Shown one piece after another: positions 26,038 to 34,985 of a stretch of 64,000 bases of DNA (the first letter of the stretch is position 1; the number at the start of each line of letters is the position of its first letter). A program made the position numbers and the translations under genes. A model generated the notes under the pieces. That model was not told the DNA's origin. It saw nothing but the letters and a program-made list of their open reading frames with translations, and searched no databases. Source of the stretch: Methylosinus sp. Ce-a6 (lineage in GTDB: Bacteria > Pseudomonadota > Alphaproteobacteria > Rhizobiales > Beijerinckiaceae); NCBI RefSeq assembly GCF_009811655.1, contig NZ_BGJX01000013.1:32071-96070 (forward strand). The letters are read 5' to 3'.

Positions 26038-26625
26038 ATGCTCACTCTTTCACGATCGCCTATGGAACATCGCTCCGCGTCCTCGAAAGCGGGCCGTGTC
26101 GTCATGCGCGACATTTGCCCGCATTGTGGAAGCAGAATCGCGAGCTGGACCGAAGACTTTTCGGAGACGTGCGGCGCGTGCTGCGCGCTGTGCGGCCTCT
26201 CGCAAAACCTCGATCGACCCGAGATCGATCGCGAGGCGGTGCTGATCTGGTTGCCGGAGTTCACGCAAGGCGCCGTCAATGCGCTCGTGCGTCGCGTGCA
26301 TTCCTCTTTCGCGAGACACGGGAAAGCCGTGTCGTGGCCTCTCGATCCCCTTCCCGCGAACAGTCCCGAGGATCTGCTCGCCGCGAGTTCGGCCTATGCC
26401 GCCCTCGTCGAGCGCAGTGTGATCGCGAAGCAGCGCCTCGGCACGTCGTCGCCGCGCGATCTCGCCGAAGCTCTGTCGTTCATTTTGCCGAGCTCCTACG
26501 CCCGTCGCCACGAGCTGCTCGGCGGCGCGCGCTTGCTATCGCTCGGACGCTTTTTTGTCGACGGCCGCGACATTTATCCGCGCTTGCTCGTCAAGGAGCG
26601 GCTCGCATCGATTTTGAGGAGTTAG
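26038..26625 (+). CDS. dotN: DotN/IcmJ (TraT-like) coupling-complex protein
   Basis: Up to 195 residues, with a zinc-binding cluster (ICPHCGSRI ... CGACCALCG) followed by RPEIDREAVLIWLPEFTQGAVNALVRRVHSS, the conserved block of IcmJ/DotN. DotN binds the DotL C-terminal region in the type IV coupling complex. Three starts are possible (26038, 26062, 26104) and none has a strong ribosome site; all keep the zinc cluster. It ends 3 bases before dotO, consistent with the conserved dotN-dotO pair. Confidence 0.85.
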   Translation: MLTLSRSPMEHRSASSKAGRVVMRDICPHCGSRIASWTEDFSETCGACCALCGLSQNLDRPEIDREAVLIWLPEFTQGAVNALVRRVHSSFARHGKAVSWPLDPLPANSPEDLLAASSAYAALVERSVIAKQRLGTSSPRDLAEALSFILPSSYARRHELLGGARLLSLGRFFVDGRDIYPRLLVKERLASILRS

Positions 26626-26628
26626 AAA

Positions 26629-29600
26629 ATGCTCCATTGGATTTCCCGCGGGCTCGCCGCAGTGTCGTTGATGGCCAAGCAGCCCCTCGCGAGCTTTTGC
26701 GAAATCGAAGCCTCGCATGGCGATGCGCTCGTCACCAAGCACGGCGATTATGTGAGCTTCCTCCGTCTCGGCGGCATGCGCCGCATGTCGACGCGGGCCG
26801 ATATCGATCGCTTGGCCAACGCCATGCGCATCGACATCTCCGGGACGCTGGAGAACAGGGGACATGCGATCGTCGGATGGTACGCCTCCGATCCCGATCT
26901 CGCGGCGGTCGAGATCGAGCGCGTCAACATGTCCGCCTGCCGGGAGATCGCCAAGGAAATCGGGCTGGAGCTGGGCGATATTTTCGAGGAACGCAAAAAG
27001 CTCTGGACCGGCATGATGCGCTGGGAGGCCGCGTATTTCATCTTGTGGACGCGGGCGACAACGCTCACCAAGGAAGAGCGCAAGCAGATGAAGGAGGAGC
27101 AGGCGGCGCTCGCCAAGAAATCCCCGAACATCGGCGACGCCCAGAAATTCTATTTGCGCAGCGACGTCATGGCGGCGCGGCACACCGGCTTCGTCTCGCG
27201 CGTCGTGTCGTCCCTGAAAGGGCTCGACGTCGCCGCGACAGAAATCTCGGCGCATGATGCTCTGGTGGTCGCGCGGGAGGCCATGTATCGCGAGACGGTC
27301 GGTTCCGCCTGGCGTCCGACCCTGGTCGGAGACGCTTTTCGCCCGCGCTGGCCGGATGAGAAGGATGAGCGTCCGATCCTGGAAACGCTGATGTGGCCGG
27401 CGATCCGCGATCTCTTCTTCGACTCCGACGCCGTCGTCCATGACGGGCAAAGGGTGGAGATCGGCCTCTATGATTACGGCTGCGTCGATATGACGATGGG
27501 GCCGGAGGATCCGCGGCCGTTCGTCGAGCTGTCGTCGCGGCTCGGGCAGGATCGCGTCCCTTGGCGCGTCTCCTTCGTGATCGAGGGCGGCGGCAATTCG
27601 GACATGCTCCTGAAGAGCGCCGGCGCGCAGTTCTTGTGGATGTTTCCCGGCAACCGGGACATCACCCGCGCCTTCGAGCTTTTGAAGCGCGAGCGCGAAA
27701 ACAACAACCATATCGCCGTGCGCCTACGAGCGTCCTTCGCCACCTGGGCGCCGTTCGGCGAAGTCGGCAAGCTTCGGTTGCGGCTCTCGACATTGAAGCA
27801 GCGCCTCGAGGCCTGGGGCAATTGCCGGGGCACGACCGTCATCGGCGATCCGCTCGATGGCGTCATGAGCAGCGTGCCGGGGCTGGCGCTGGCGTCCACG
27901 GCGCCTCCGTCGGTCGCGCTGATCGGGGACGTGCTGACGATGCTGCCCTGGGGACGCACGGCCTCCCCCTGGGACCGGGGCAGCGTCCTGTTCCGCCAGC
28001 CGAACGGCGCCATGTGGCCCTACGACCCCTCCGGCGGCTCGAAGCGTCCGCAGGTGCTCGACACATTCGTCGCGCCGCCCCGTTCGGGCAAATCCGTGCT
28101 CGCCAATACGATCAACCTCGGCCTCTGTCTCAGCTCCGTGGCGCTGGGGGCGGTCGGCGCGAAGCTGCCGCTGATCGGCAAGGTCGATATCGGCGATTCG
28201 GCGGAAGGCTTCGTGCTGCTCATTCAAGAAGCGCTCGGACCGCAGCGCCGGCACGAGGCGATCTACACGCGCATGCAATTCGCGCCGGGCTTCGAGTTCA
28301 ACGTCTTCGATCTGCAGGTCGGCTGCGAATATCCGCTGCCGCTCGAAAAGGCATTCTTGCAGAATTTTCTGGCGCTGATCACGCTGCCCCCGGATCAGAG
28401 CACGCCCTTCGAGGGCATGAATCAGATGATCGGCATCGTCATCGACGAAGCCTATCGGCTCTGCACCGATGTTCCAGGCGCGTCCCCCAAGCGCTATCGG
28501 CGTGGCGTCGAGCCTCTCATCGACATTGCGATCAAACGGCACGGCGTCGATCTCCACCACGACGAGCCGCATTGGCGAGACGTGGTGAAGGGCTTGTGCG
28601 CCGTGGGAGATTATCGTCTCGCGGAAGTGGCGCAACGGCATGCGGTTCCGCTGTTGCAAGATCTGGTCGGAGCCGCGCGCACCGATCAGGTCAAGGACAT
28701 GTTCGGCAAGCTCACCATCGCCATGACGGCGGAGCAGGCCTCGGACCTCTTCGAGCGCTATATCTACGACGTCATCCGCAAGTTTCCGACGTTGAACAGT
28801 CCGACGCGGCTTGATTTCGGGGCGGCGCGCATCATCGTCATGGATCTCGCCGAAGTCGCGCCGACCGGCTCCGCGGCGGCCAATCGGCAGACCGAGATGA
28901 TGTATATGCTCGCCCGCCACATCATCGCGCGCAACTTCTTCCTCAAGCCCGACTATCTGCCATTCGTGCCGGAAGAGGCGCGCGGCTTCCACCAGCCGCG
29001 CTTCCAGGAAATCTACGAGTCGGTGAAGCGGCTCGACTATGACGAATGGCACCGCACGCAAGGCAGTCCGCAAGTGCGCGCCCAGGCCGAGCTCGATGTG
29101 CGCGAAGGACCCAAGCACAATGTTCAGCTCGGCTTCGCCAGCCAGCGCTTGAGCGACATGGGTGACGCGATCGTCAGCCAGTCGACGGGCCGCTTCGTGC
29201 TGCGGGCCGGCGACGACGCGGAAGCCGAAGAGATCGTGCAGCGCTTCAATCTCTCCGAAGCGAGCGCCGACATCGTCCGCCACCGCCTTCATGGACCCGG
29301 TCCCGCCGGCGCGCCGTTCTTGGTGGTGCTGCATGCGGACAACGCCAAATATGAGCAGATGCTCGTCAACACGCTCGGTCCGATCGAGCTGTGGGCGCTT
29401 TCGACGACGCCCGGCGACAGGGCGCTGCGCAATCGTCTCTATGACCGCATCGGGTTTCGCGAGGCGCTGCGGCGTCTCGCGAGAATATTCCCGGGCGGGT
29501 CGGCGGAAAAAGAGATCGAGGAGCGCAAGGCCAAGCGCATGCGACGGGGCGAGCTCGACGCGCGCGCAGAGACCGGCGTCGTCGACGAATTGGCGAATGA

Positions 29601-29682
29601 GCTGGCCGACGCGCGCGGGATCGGCGCCAAGCTTCGATATGGCGACAGCGGCTCGGAGTTCTCCGCAGCGGCGGCTCGATAG
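26629..29682 (+). CDS. dotO: DotO/IcmB (TraU-like) VirB4-type ATPase
   Basis: 1017 residues. The N-terminal half matches DotO (CEIEASHGDALVTKHGDYVSFLRLGGMRRM; SAWRPTLVGD). A P-loop lies at about 482-489 (APPRSGKS), and DFGAARIIVMDLAEVAPTGSAAANRQTEMMYMLARH provides the Walker B region near 740. It ends with a charged tail. DotO is the cytoplasmic ATPase that recruits DotB and energises assembly and substrate transfer; the length equals Legionella DotO (about 1009). GAGG lies upstream of the ATG and the gene follows dotN directly. Confidence 0.93.
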   Translation: MLHWISRGLAAVSLMAKQPLASFCEIEASHGDALVTKHGDYVSFLRLGGMRRMSTRADIDRLANAMRIDISGTLENRGHAIVGWYASDPDLAAVEIERVNMSACREIAKEIGLELGDIFEERKKLWTGMMRWEAAYFILWTRATTLTKEERKQMKEEQAALAKKSPNIGDAQKFYLRSDVMAARHTGFVSRVVSSLKGLDVAATEISAHDALVVAREAMYRETVGSAWRPTLVGDAFRPRWPDEKDERPILETLMWPAIRDLFFDSDAVVHDGQRVEIGLYDYGCVDMTMGPEDPRPFVELSSRLGQDRVPWRVSFVIEGGGNSDMLLKSAGAQFLWMFPGNRDITRAFELLKRERENNNHIAVRLRASFATWAPFGEVGKLRLRLSTLKQRLEAWGNCRGTTVIGDPLDGVMSSVPGLALASTAPPSVALIGDVLTMLPWGRTASPWDRGSVLFRQPNGAMWPYDPSGGSKRPQVLDTFVAPPRSGKSVLANTINLGLCLSSVALGAVGAKLPLIGKVDIGDSAEGFVLLIQEALGPQRRHEAIYTRMQFAPGFEFNVFDLQVGCEYPLPLEKAFLQNFLALITLPPDQSTPFEGMNQMIGIVIDEAYRLCTDVPGASPKRYRRGVEPLIDIAIKRHGVDLHHDEPHWRDVVKGLCAVGDYRLAEVAQRHAVPLLQDLVGAARTDQVKDMFGKLTIAMTAEQASDLFERYIYDVIRKFPTLNSPTRLDFGAARIIVMDLAEVAPTGSAAANRQTEMMYMLARHIIARNFFLKPDYLPFVPEEARGFHQPRFQEIYESVKRLDYDEWHRTQGSPQVRAQAELDVREGPKHNVQLGFASQRLSDMGDAIVSQSTGRFVLRAGDDAEAEEIVQRFNLSEASADIVRHRLHGPGPAGAPFLVVLHADNAKYEQMLVNTLGPIELWALSTTPGDRALRNRLYDRIGFREALRRLARIFPGGSAEKEIEERKAKRMRRGELDARAETGVVDELANELADARGIGAKLRYGDSGSEFSAAAAR

Positions 29683-29775
29683 CGTCGCGCGATTTTTTCA
29701 TGCGCGGAAAGATTTGAAACTCGCGCAGAGCAGGGGAATCGTTTCGGCCTGATTTCGTGATCGAGGAGCGTCGCC

Positions 29776-29982
29776 ATGCCCAGCCTTCGCATCCAGCTTC
29801 GTCCCAATGGCGTCGTCATGTTCGGCTCAGGGACGCGCGACGTCGCTCGAATGGAGCATCGCGGCGCTCTCGATCACGATAACGCCGAAAGGGTCGCGCA
29901 CGCCGAAGAGGCCGAGCTACGGCGTCTCATCAAAAGCCGGTTCAAGAGGCCGAGACCTCATCGTCATTCGCGCCGACGCTGA
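29776..29982 (+). CDS. Small basic protein (68 aa)
   Basis: GAGGAG precedes the ATG at good spacing. The product starts MPSLRIQLRPNGVVMFGSGTRDV and ends in an Arg/His-rich tail (KSRFKRPRPHRHSRRR), suggesting nucleic-acid binding or a membrane-surface contact. It sits between dotO and dotD in the same orientation. Not recognised. Confidence 0.5.
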   Translation: MPSLRIQLRPNGVVMFGSGTRDVARMEHRGALDHDNAERVAHAEEAELRRLIKSRFKRPRPHRHSRRR

Positions 29983-30017
29983 ATAGCGTGATCGCGCAAA
30001 AACACGGAGCAGATCAT

Positions 30018-30485
30018 ATGAGCGCCAACCATCCATGTCGCGTTCTCGTCCTACTACTGGCGTCGAGCATTCTGGGCGGCTGCGCGCATGATGTTGCGAC
30101 GACGGTCGACACCGCAGGCATGCCGAATGCGGAGATCGCCCTCCGGCGAAGCGTCGACCACGTCGATAGCGAGATGGGCGAACTCGGTCGAATGCGCCCG
30201 GCTCCGCGTCAGGGGCCGGCCGTCGTGCCCGCAGAACTCCAGAAGATCGTCGCCTTCGAATGGGAAGGACCGATCGAGGGAGCGGTCGAAAAGCTCGCTG
30301 GCGAGGTCGGATACGAGGTCGTCGTCGATTCCGCCTTCAACGTTCAAGCAGTGTCGATCGGCGTCAAATCCGGACCGCGCCGCATCTACGAGATTTTCCA
30401 GGCCATCGGCCGCGCCGCCGGCGACCGCGCGACCGTGCAGGTCGACGCGCAACATCATCGCATACAGGTGATTTATCATGTCTAA
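30018..30485 (+). CDS. dotD: DotD (TraH-like) outer-membrane lipoprotein
   Basis: 155 residues from the ATG at 30018 (GGAG about 9 bases before). Lipobox SILGGC (Cys22) marks an outer-membrane lipoprotein. The C-terminal domain (FEWEGPIEGAVEKLAGEVGYEVVVDSA ... VSIGVKSGPRRIYEIFQAIGRAAGDRATVQVD) is the secretin N0-like DotD fold. DotD with DotC directs DotH to the outer membrane. It overlaps dotC by 8 bases. Confidence 0.9.
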   Translation: MSANHPCRVLVLLLASSILGGCAHDVATTVDTAGMPNAEIALRRSVDHVDSEMGELGRMRPAPRQGPAVVPAELQKIVAFEWEGPIEGAVEKLAGEVGYEVVVDSAFNVQAVSIGVKSGPRRIYEIFQAIGRAAGDRATVQVDAQHHRIQVIYHV

Positions 30486-31437
30486 GCCCGCGCTCCATAA
30501 GTTCGTCTCGACATTCCTGGCCTCGACCCTTCTCGCGTCCTCGGCTTTCGCCGAAGGGATCAAGGTCTATCCCGTCCCTCCGGCCCCTTCGCCCGCGGAG
30601 ATCGACGCGGCGGCGCATGTTCTCGGCAATCCGTTGAACAAGCCGATCACCGGAGCGGCGCAGGAGCCTGCGGTCGTCGGGGGCGAACGTCCACCGTCGC
30701 TCGAGGCGCTGCAGGCGGTGCGCGCCGGGCGGGGCGATCCAGGGCTCGGGCTGGAGCCGGGACGAGAGGACACGCTGTATCAGGCGGCTCTGAGCTTCGG
30801 GGCGCAAGGCGGCCTGGCGGCGCGATCTTTCGCGATCAACGACATGTTGCGTCGCTATGAGGCGACGCTCGACAAAAGCTATGATTTCAGCTCGGTGGTG
30901 CTGCCGCTCGGCGGCGGCCGGACCCTGTTGCGCCCGCCGGTCGTGACCCAGGGACAGCTCGCCTTCGCGCTCGGCGACAATGCGCAGGTCGCTCGGGAGA
31001 CGGACTGCGTCTATCAGATCACGCGCGAAGCGCAGCTCGCCTCCGCCCCGCCGAATTGGCGCGCCTATCTCGTGCGCAATTGGAAAGCCCCGACGCGGCC
31101 GCATGACGCCGTGCTTCCGCGCACCGAGCAGGAAGCCGCCTATTGGAACAAATGGGTGGCCGAAGGATGGGCGCAGGGCGAGAAGCAGGCGGTGGAGATT
31201 TTTCTCTCCGACCTCGGTCGCCTGCAGCGCGACATCGTCGGCATGGCGCGGTTTCGCGTGCTGCTGCGCGCCGGATTGGTCGAGCACCCGAAGGTCGCCT
31301 TCCAGAACAGCATCGTGAATGGCGGCCGCGACGAGCTGCGCGCCGGCGATCGGATCGTCCGCATCACCGATCAGCCCGGCCTGCAGGCCGACGCGCGCCG
31401 CTGGGCGCCCAAGCGCCACGGACCCTGCCCGAAATGA
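30478..31437 (+). CDS. dotC: DotC (TraI-like) outer-membrane core protein
   Basis: 319 residues that carry the DotC signatures (LYQAALSFGAQGGLAARSFAINDMLRRYEATLDKSYDF; LPPVVTQGQLAF-like; YLVRNWKAPTRPHDAVLPRTEQEAAYWNKWVAEGW). The signal sequence (FLASTLLASSAFA) looks like a type I signal without a lipobox Cys, while Legionella DotC is described as a lipoprotein; outer-membrane attachment here may rely on DotD. It starts within the end of dotD and is followed by dotB. Confidence 0.9.
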   Translation: MSKPALHKFVSTFLASTLLASSAFAEGIKVYPVPPAPSPAEIDAAAHVLGNPLNKPITGAAQEPAVVGGERPPSLEALQAVRAGRGDPGLGLEPGREDTLYQAALSFGAQGGLAARSFAINDMLRRYEATLDKSYDFSSVVLPLGGGRTLLRPPVVTQGQLAFALGDNAQVARETDCVYQITREAQLASAPPNWRAYLVRNWKAPTRPHDAVLPRTEQEAAYWNKWVAEGWAQGEKQAVEIFLSDLGRLQRDIVGMARFRVLLRAGLVEHPKVAFQNSIVNGGRDELRAGDRIVRITDQPGLQADARRWAPKRHGPCPK

Positions 31438-31483
31438 CGTCGGATTGATTTCCGTGAGCATTCGAAGGACGCAGGAGGACGTT

Positions 31484-32614
31484 GTGGTCGACGAAGCTTG
31501 GGATAGCGCTGGTCTTTCCTGGGTGGCGGACCCGCGAAAGAGCGCGCCGGTCTTGGATTCTCTGCTCACCTGGGCCTATCGCTCGGGAGCCTCGCGCATT
31601 TCGTTTCAGACGGGGCATTGTCCTTGGCTGAGGATCTACGGCCGCAATCGCAGGGTAGGCGACACGACGCTCGACGAGGCGGAGATCGCGCACATCGTCA
31701 ATCATCTCTATGGCGCGGACGGCATGGCGCGGCTGCAGGGCGGCGGCGCGCTCGACACGACCTATGAGATCGCCGTGAGCCGCACCGAGCGGCTTCGTTA
31801 CCGTCTCAATGTCACATCGACGCGCAGCAGCCGCCGGCTCGGCGTCAATATCGTGCTGCGTCCGATCCCCGGATTGCCGCCGTCCTTGGAAGAGCAGCTG
31901 GTCGAGCCGGGCATCATGGAGGCGTTCCGGCCCCGAAACGGCATGGTCATCGTGTCGGGCGGCACGGGCTCGGGAAAATCTACGTTGATCGCCGGCATGA
32001 CCATCGCGAAGCTCCTCGACCCGAATGGCCACTACGACATCGTGGAAGGCGCCGCTCCGGTCGAGTTTCTGCTCGATCGCGTCAAGAGCCCCAGCTCGAC
32101 GATCAATCAGAGCGAGATCCCGCGCGACCTGCCGAATTTCGAAGAGTTCATTCGGGGCTGCATGCGGCGCGAGCCGACCGACATCATCGTCGGCGAGTGT
32201 CGCGAGACCGCGACGATGAGCGCCGCCATTCAGGCGGCGATCTCCGGGCACACGCTGACGACGACGATCCACGCCAATGACGTCGCGCTGACGATGCAGC
32301 GCATCGCGAGCCTCTGCCCCTTGGCCGAGCGCGAGAATTTGATCAGCGCCGTCGCGCAGTCGCTGCGGCTCGTCGTCAATCAGAGGCTGACGCCGTCCCT
32401 GGACGGCAAACGCACGGCGCTGCGCGAGTTCCTGGCCTTCGATCGAAAGCTGCGCAACCGCTTTTTGGAGACGGACCCGACGCAATGGCCGGGCCTGACG
32501 CGCCGCGCCATCGAGGAGCAGGGACAGTCTTTCGCGCAGGCGATCGACAAGGCCTTGCGGGATGGCCGCATCAGCCAGGAGACGGCGGCGCACGAATTGA
32601 GGGAGGAAGGCTGA
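31484..32614 (+). CDS. dotB: DotB (TraJ-like) VirB11-type ATPase
   Basis: 376 residues from a GTG at 31484, chosen because GGAGG lies 6 bases upstream and because the resulting length equals Legionella DotB (377). Walker A GGTGSGKS falls at about 159-166. Other marks are the Asp-box region (YDIVEGAAPVEFLL), Walker B-like TDIIVGECRE, and the His box (TTTIHANDV). DotB is a hexameric cytoplasmic ATPase docked on DotO. The stop overlaps the IcmT start (TGATG). Confidence 0.92.
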   Translation: MVDEAWDSAGLSWVADPRKSAPVLDSLLTWAYRSGASRISFQTGHCPWLRIYGRNRRVGDTTLDEAEIAHIVNHLYGADGMARLQGGGALDTTYEIAVSRTERLRYRLNVTSTRSSRRLGVNIVLRPIPGLPPSLEEQLVEPGIMEAFRPRNGMVIVSGGTGSGKSTLIAGMTIAKLLDPNGHYDIVEGAAPVEFLLDRVKSPSSTINQSEIPRDLPNFEEFIRGCMRREPTDIIVGECRETATMSAAIQAAISGHTLTTTIHANDVALTMQRIASLCPLAERENLISAVAQSLRLVVNQRLTPSLDGKRTALREFLAFDRKLRNRFLETDPTQWPGLTRRAIEEQGQSFAQAIDKALRDGRISQETAAHELREEG

Positions 32615-32862
32615 TGTGGCGCAACACCGCTCTGCCGACGCGGATCTTGTTTCTGGATGGGCGCGCCTGCCTGCCCCTGCTGGTCTTCGTCGTCTATTGG
32701 AGCTGGCTCACTTTCTACATTGCGATCGGCGGCATGACCTTTTTCATCGTCGTCAGCTGGGCGGGCCTCACCGTGTCCTCGGTCTTGCGGCTCCTGCGGC
32801 GCATGCTGATCGGGCCGGTGCGAACCGCTGTTCCGACCTGGAAGCGCAGGAGGGCGGCATGA
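32614..32862 (+). CDS. icmT: IcmT (TraK-like) small membrane protein
   Basis: 82 residues opening WRNTALPTRILFLDGRACLPLLVF, which fits the IcmT/TraK pattern (W-R-x-T-x-x-x-P-R-L-F-x-L-D-x-R-A-x-x-P-L). A hydrophobic region (LLVFVVYWSWLTFYIAIGGMTFFIVVSW) and a basic tail follow. In Legionella IcmT is needed for Dot/Icm function and egress. The ATG overlaps the dotB stop; the stop overlaps the next start by 4 bases. Confidence 0.85.
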   Translation: MWRNTALPTRILFLDGRACLPLLVFVVYWSWLTFYIAIGGMTFFIVVSWAGLTVSSVLRLLRRMLIGPVRTAVPTWKRRRAA

Positions 32863-33257
32863 TCCTGGATATAGCGGATGTCGAGGCTGTGCTCGAGAAT
32901 CTTCTGCGGAAAGGCGCACGGCCGGTGCTGTTCGAGGGCGTGACCATACCTTTCGACGTCGCCGCCGCGGCGGATGGATTGCTGCCCCTGTTCCTGCTGA
33001 CGGGGGAAGCCTTGTGGCGGGAGGTCAAGGGCGAGGGTTTCGGACTGACGACGCAGCCCGACGAAGGCGCTCTCCTCGGCTATCGCCTCGCCATGATCGA
33101 CGCCGGCTCATTCACAATGGCGATGCTGGCGACGATGGAGGCGATCTCGCAGGCCTGTGGGCCGAACGGGATCGTGGTGGAGAAGCTCGGCGATGTCTGG
33201 TCGGCGTCGAACGAACGCGTCGAGGCCGACCAGCGAGGGAAGGAACAGCGCCAATGA
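32859..33257 (+). CDS. icmS: IcmS-like adaptor/chaperone protein
   Basis: 132 residues from the ATG at 32859. The core (VTIPFDVAAAADGLLPLFLLTGEALWREVKGEGFGLTTQPDEGALLGYRLAMID ... MLATMEAIS) follows the Legionella IcmS sequence as I recall it: VSFDEVFSETGLLPAIAKRADQL ... GYGLGATYDESEGALLGIRVVFD ... CMTDVMNEL. The GxGLxT ... EGALLGxR block is the clearest match. IcmS pairs with IcmW and binds the DotL C-terminus to present substrates. It follows icmT as icmS does in Legionella, and occupies the IncI traL position. It overlaps both neighbours by 4 bases. Confidence 0.6.
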   Translation: MILDIADVEAVLENLLRKGARPVLFEGVTIPFDVAAAADGLLPLFLLTGEALWREVKGEGFGLTTQPDEGALLGYRLAMIDAGSFTMAMLATMEAISQACGPNGIVVEKLGDVWSASNERVEADQRGKEQRQ

Positions 33258-33790
33258 GACGGATTTTCATGACTCTCGCCTTCTCGCTCGCCGCCGCCGC
33301 GGCGCCCGCGCGGGCGGCCGACGATCTGGCGAAAGGGAATTACGTCAAGGCGTGCATCGACGCGGCCGCGCACGCCCATTCGATCCCTCCCGAGGTTCTG
33401 CTGATCCTTCTCAACGTCGAGAACGGGCGGCTCGGAGCCGTCAGTCAGAACACGAACGACACCGTCGACATCGGGCCGATGCAGGTGAACCAGATCTGGG
33501 TGCCCAAGCTCGCCGAACATTGGCGTGCGTCGCGAGAGGCGACCTATCGCGCTCTCCGCGACGAATTCTGCGCCAACGTCGAAGGCGGCGCCTGGATTCT
33601 GCGACGGGCGCTCGACGAGGCGGATGGCGATCTCTGGGAGGGGATCGGGCTCTATCATTCACACAATGAAAGGCACAAGGCCACCTACCGCCGCCTGGTC
33701 CTGGCGCAAGGCCGGCGTCTGCAACGCGAGGCCGTCGCAGAGACGGGCTCGACAGAGAGAGGCGCGGCCGTCACCCGAGGAGCGAGGTGA
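33254..33790 (+). CDS. Periplasmic lytic transglycosylase
   Basis: 178 residues with a signal peptide (LAFSLAAAAAPARA). The SLT fold is shown by IPPEVLLILLNVENGRLG (catalytic Glu in VENG), DIGPMQVNQIWVPKL and GIGLYHSHN, typical of VirB1/IagB enzymes that locally cleave peptidoglycan to admit the secretion channel. The ATG overlaps the IcmS-like stop (ATGA), and the stop overlaps dotM (TGATG), so it is an integral part of the operon. Confidence 0.9.
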   Translation: MRRIFMTLAFSLAAAAAPARAADDLAKGNYVKACIDAAAHAHSIPPEVLLILLNVENGRLGAVSQNTNDTVDIGPMQVNQIWVPKLAEHWRASREATYRALRDEFCANVEGGAWILRRALDEADGDLWEGIGLYHSHNERHKATYRRLVLAQGRRLQREAVAETGSTERGAAVTRGAR

Positions 33791-34923
33791 TGTCCGTGTC
33801 GCACGCGTCACAGGGCAATGTGAGCGACGGCGCCGCGTTCTTGATGAGCGTCGCCGTTTTCGTCGTCGGGGTGGGCTTCGGCGGCTGGTATCTCTGGGAG
33901 GAGCAGCACGCCGCGATCAGCGCGATCGTCATGCAAGGCCTGCACGGCCAGATGAGAGTCATCCATCTTTTCACGGATCGCTACGACGTCGCCGACGCCC
34001 AGCTTCTCGCGACCAATCCCGCGACGGTGAAGTTTCCGCAGCTGCTTCGGCTCGCCCGCGAGATCGGGCGCTTCTTTCTCCTCCCCTCGATGGGCCTCGT
34101 TCTGGCGCTCGCCGCGGTGTGCGCGAGCCGCGCAGGGGCGAAGCGCTTCTCTCGGCCGCTCGATCTCGAAGCTTTGATGCGCGAGCAGCTTCGATCCTTT
34201 CGGACGCCCGCCGCCTTCGTGCGCAGACATTTGGGGCTCGTCGACATCGACCCGGGAAAGCCGCGTCCCGCAGATCGCGCTTTGACCCGCGCCGAATGGA
34301 TCGAGCGCTGGGCGACGGACGACAAGGGCGCTTTCAATGAGGCAGGGGCGCGGGCGGAGCTGACCCGCCAACTCGGCTCGGCCATGCGCGACTCGGCAGA
34401 GGCGCCGCCGCATATTCGCTGCCTATGGGCGGCCTTCGCCCTGCACCGGGCGCGGCGCCACGATGAAGGGCGGCGCTTTCTGGGCGATCTCTCCTTTGCG
34501 CTGGGGGTGACGGGCAAGGAAGGCCGGACCGGCCCCGATCGCGCCCTCGCATTCCCCGTCGCCCTGGTGGAGCGAGCCGATCATTGGCTGGACGACCGAG
34601 ATTTACGCTTTCCTTTGGCGGAAACGATATCGGCGCATGGCTTCACCACCACGGCGACGATGAGCGCCCTCCTCGCCGCGCGCAGGGAAGGCGGCGTTCT
34701 CCCGCCTGCGGACTTCGGATTCTTGAAGCTCGTCGATCGGCGGCTCTGGTACGCGCTGCACTCCCTGGGCTTTCCGGCCGATATGTTCGACCCGCTCCTT
34801 CACCCGACGCCGCTCGTCGAAGCGATCGGCGCGCGCGACCATTGGGCCGCGGAACGGATCGCTGGCGCGCCATTGCGCGTCGCCTCGATCGATAATGCGC
34901 TCGCGGCCATCCAGAAGCTCTGA
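33790..34923 (+). CDS. dotM: DotM/IcmP (TrbA-like) coupling-complex protein
   Basis: 377 residues: two membrane helices (AAFLMSVAVFVVGVGFGGWYLW and FFLLPSMGLVLALAAVCA), then a cytoplasmic domain with the DotM signature HGFTTTATMSALLAARREGGVLPPADFGFLKLVDRRLWYALHSLG near 280-325. DotM forms the coupling complex with DotL and DotN and contributes substrate binding. Start 33790 is preferred over the GTG one codon earlier; GAGG is upstream. Length is like Legionella DotM (about 380). Confidence 0.92.
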   Translation: MSVSHASQGNVSDGAAFLMSVAVFVVGVGFGGWYLWEEQHAAISAIVMQGLHGQMRVIHLFTDRYDVADAQLLATNPATVKFPQLLRLAREIGRFFLLPSMGLVLALAAVCASRAGAKRFSRPLDLEALMREQLRSFRTPAAFVRRHLGLVDIDPGKPRPADRALTRAEWIERWATDDKGAFNEAGARAELTRQLGSAMRDSAEAPPHIRCLWAAFALHRARRHDEGRRFLGDLSFALGVTGKEGRTGPDRALAFPVALVERADHWLDDRDLRFPLAETISAHGFTTTATMSALLAARREGGVLPPADFGFLKLVDRRLWYALHSLGFPADMFDPLLHPTPLVEAIGARDHWAAERIAGAPLRVASIDNALAAIQKL

Positions 34924-34985
34924 CCCACCTTCTCATTCGCGCAAAGCGCCTCGACCATGCGTTTTTAGGAAGAACCGAGGAGATC

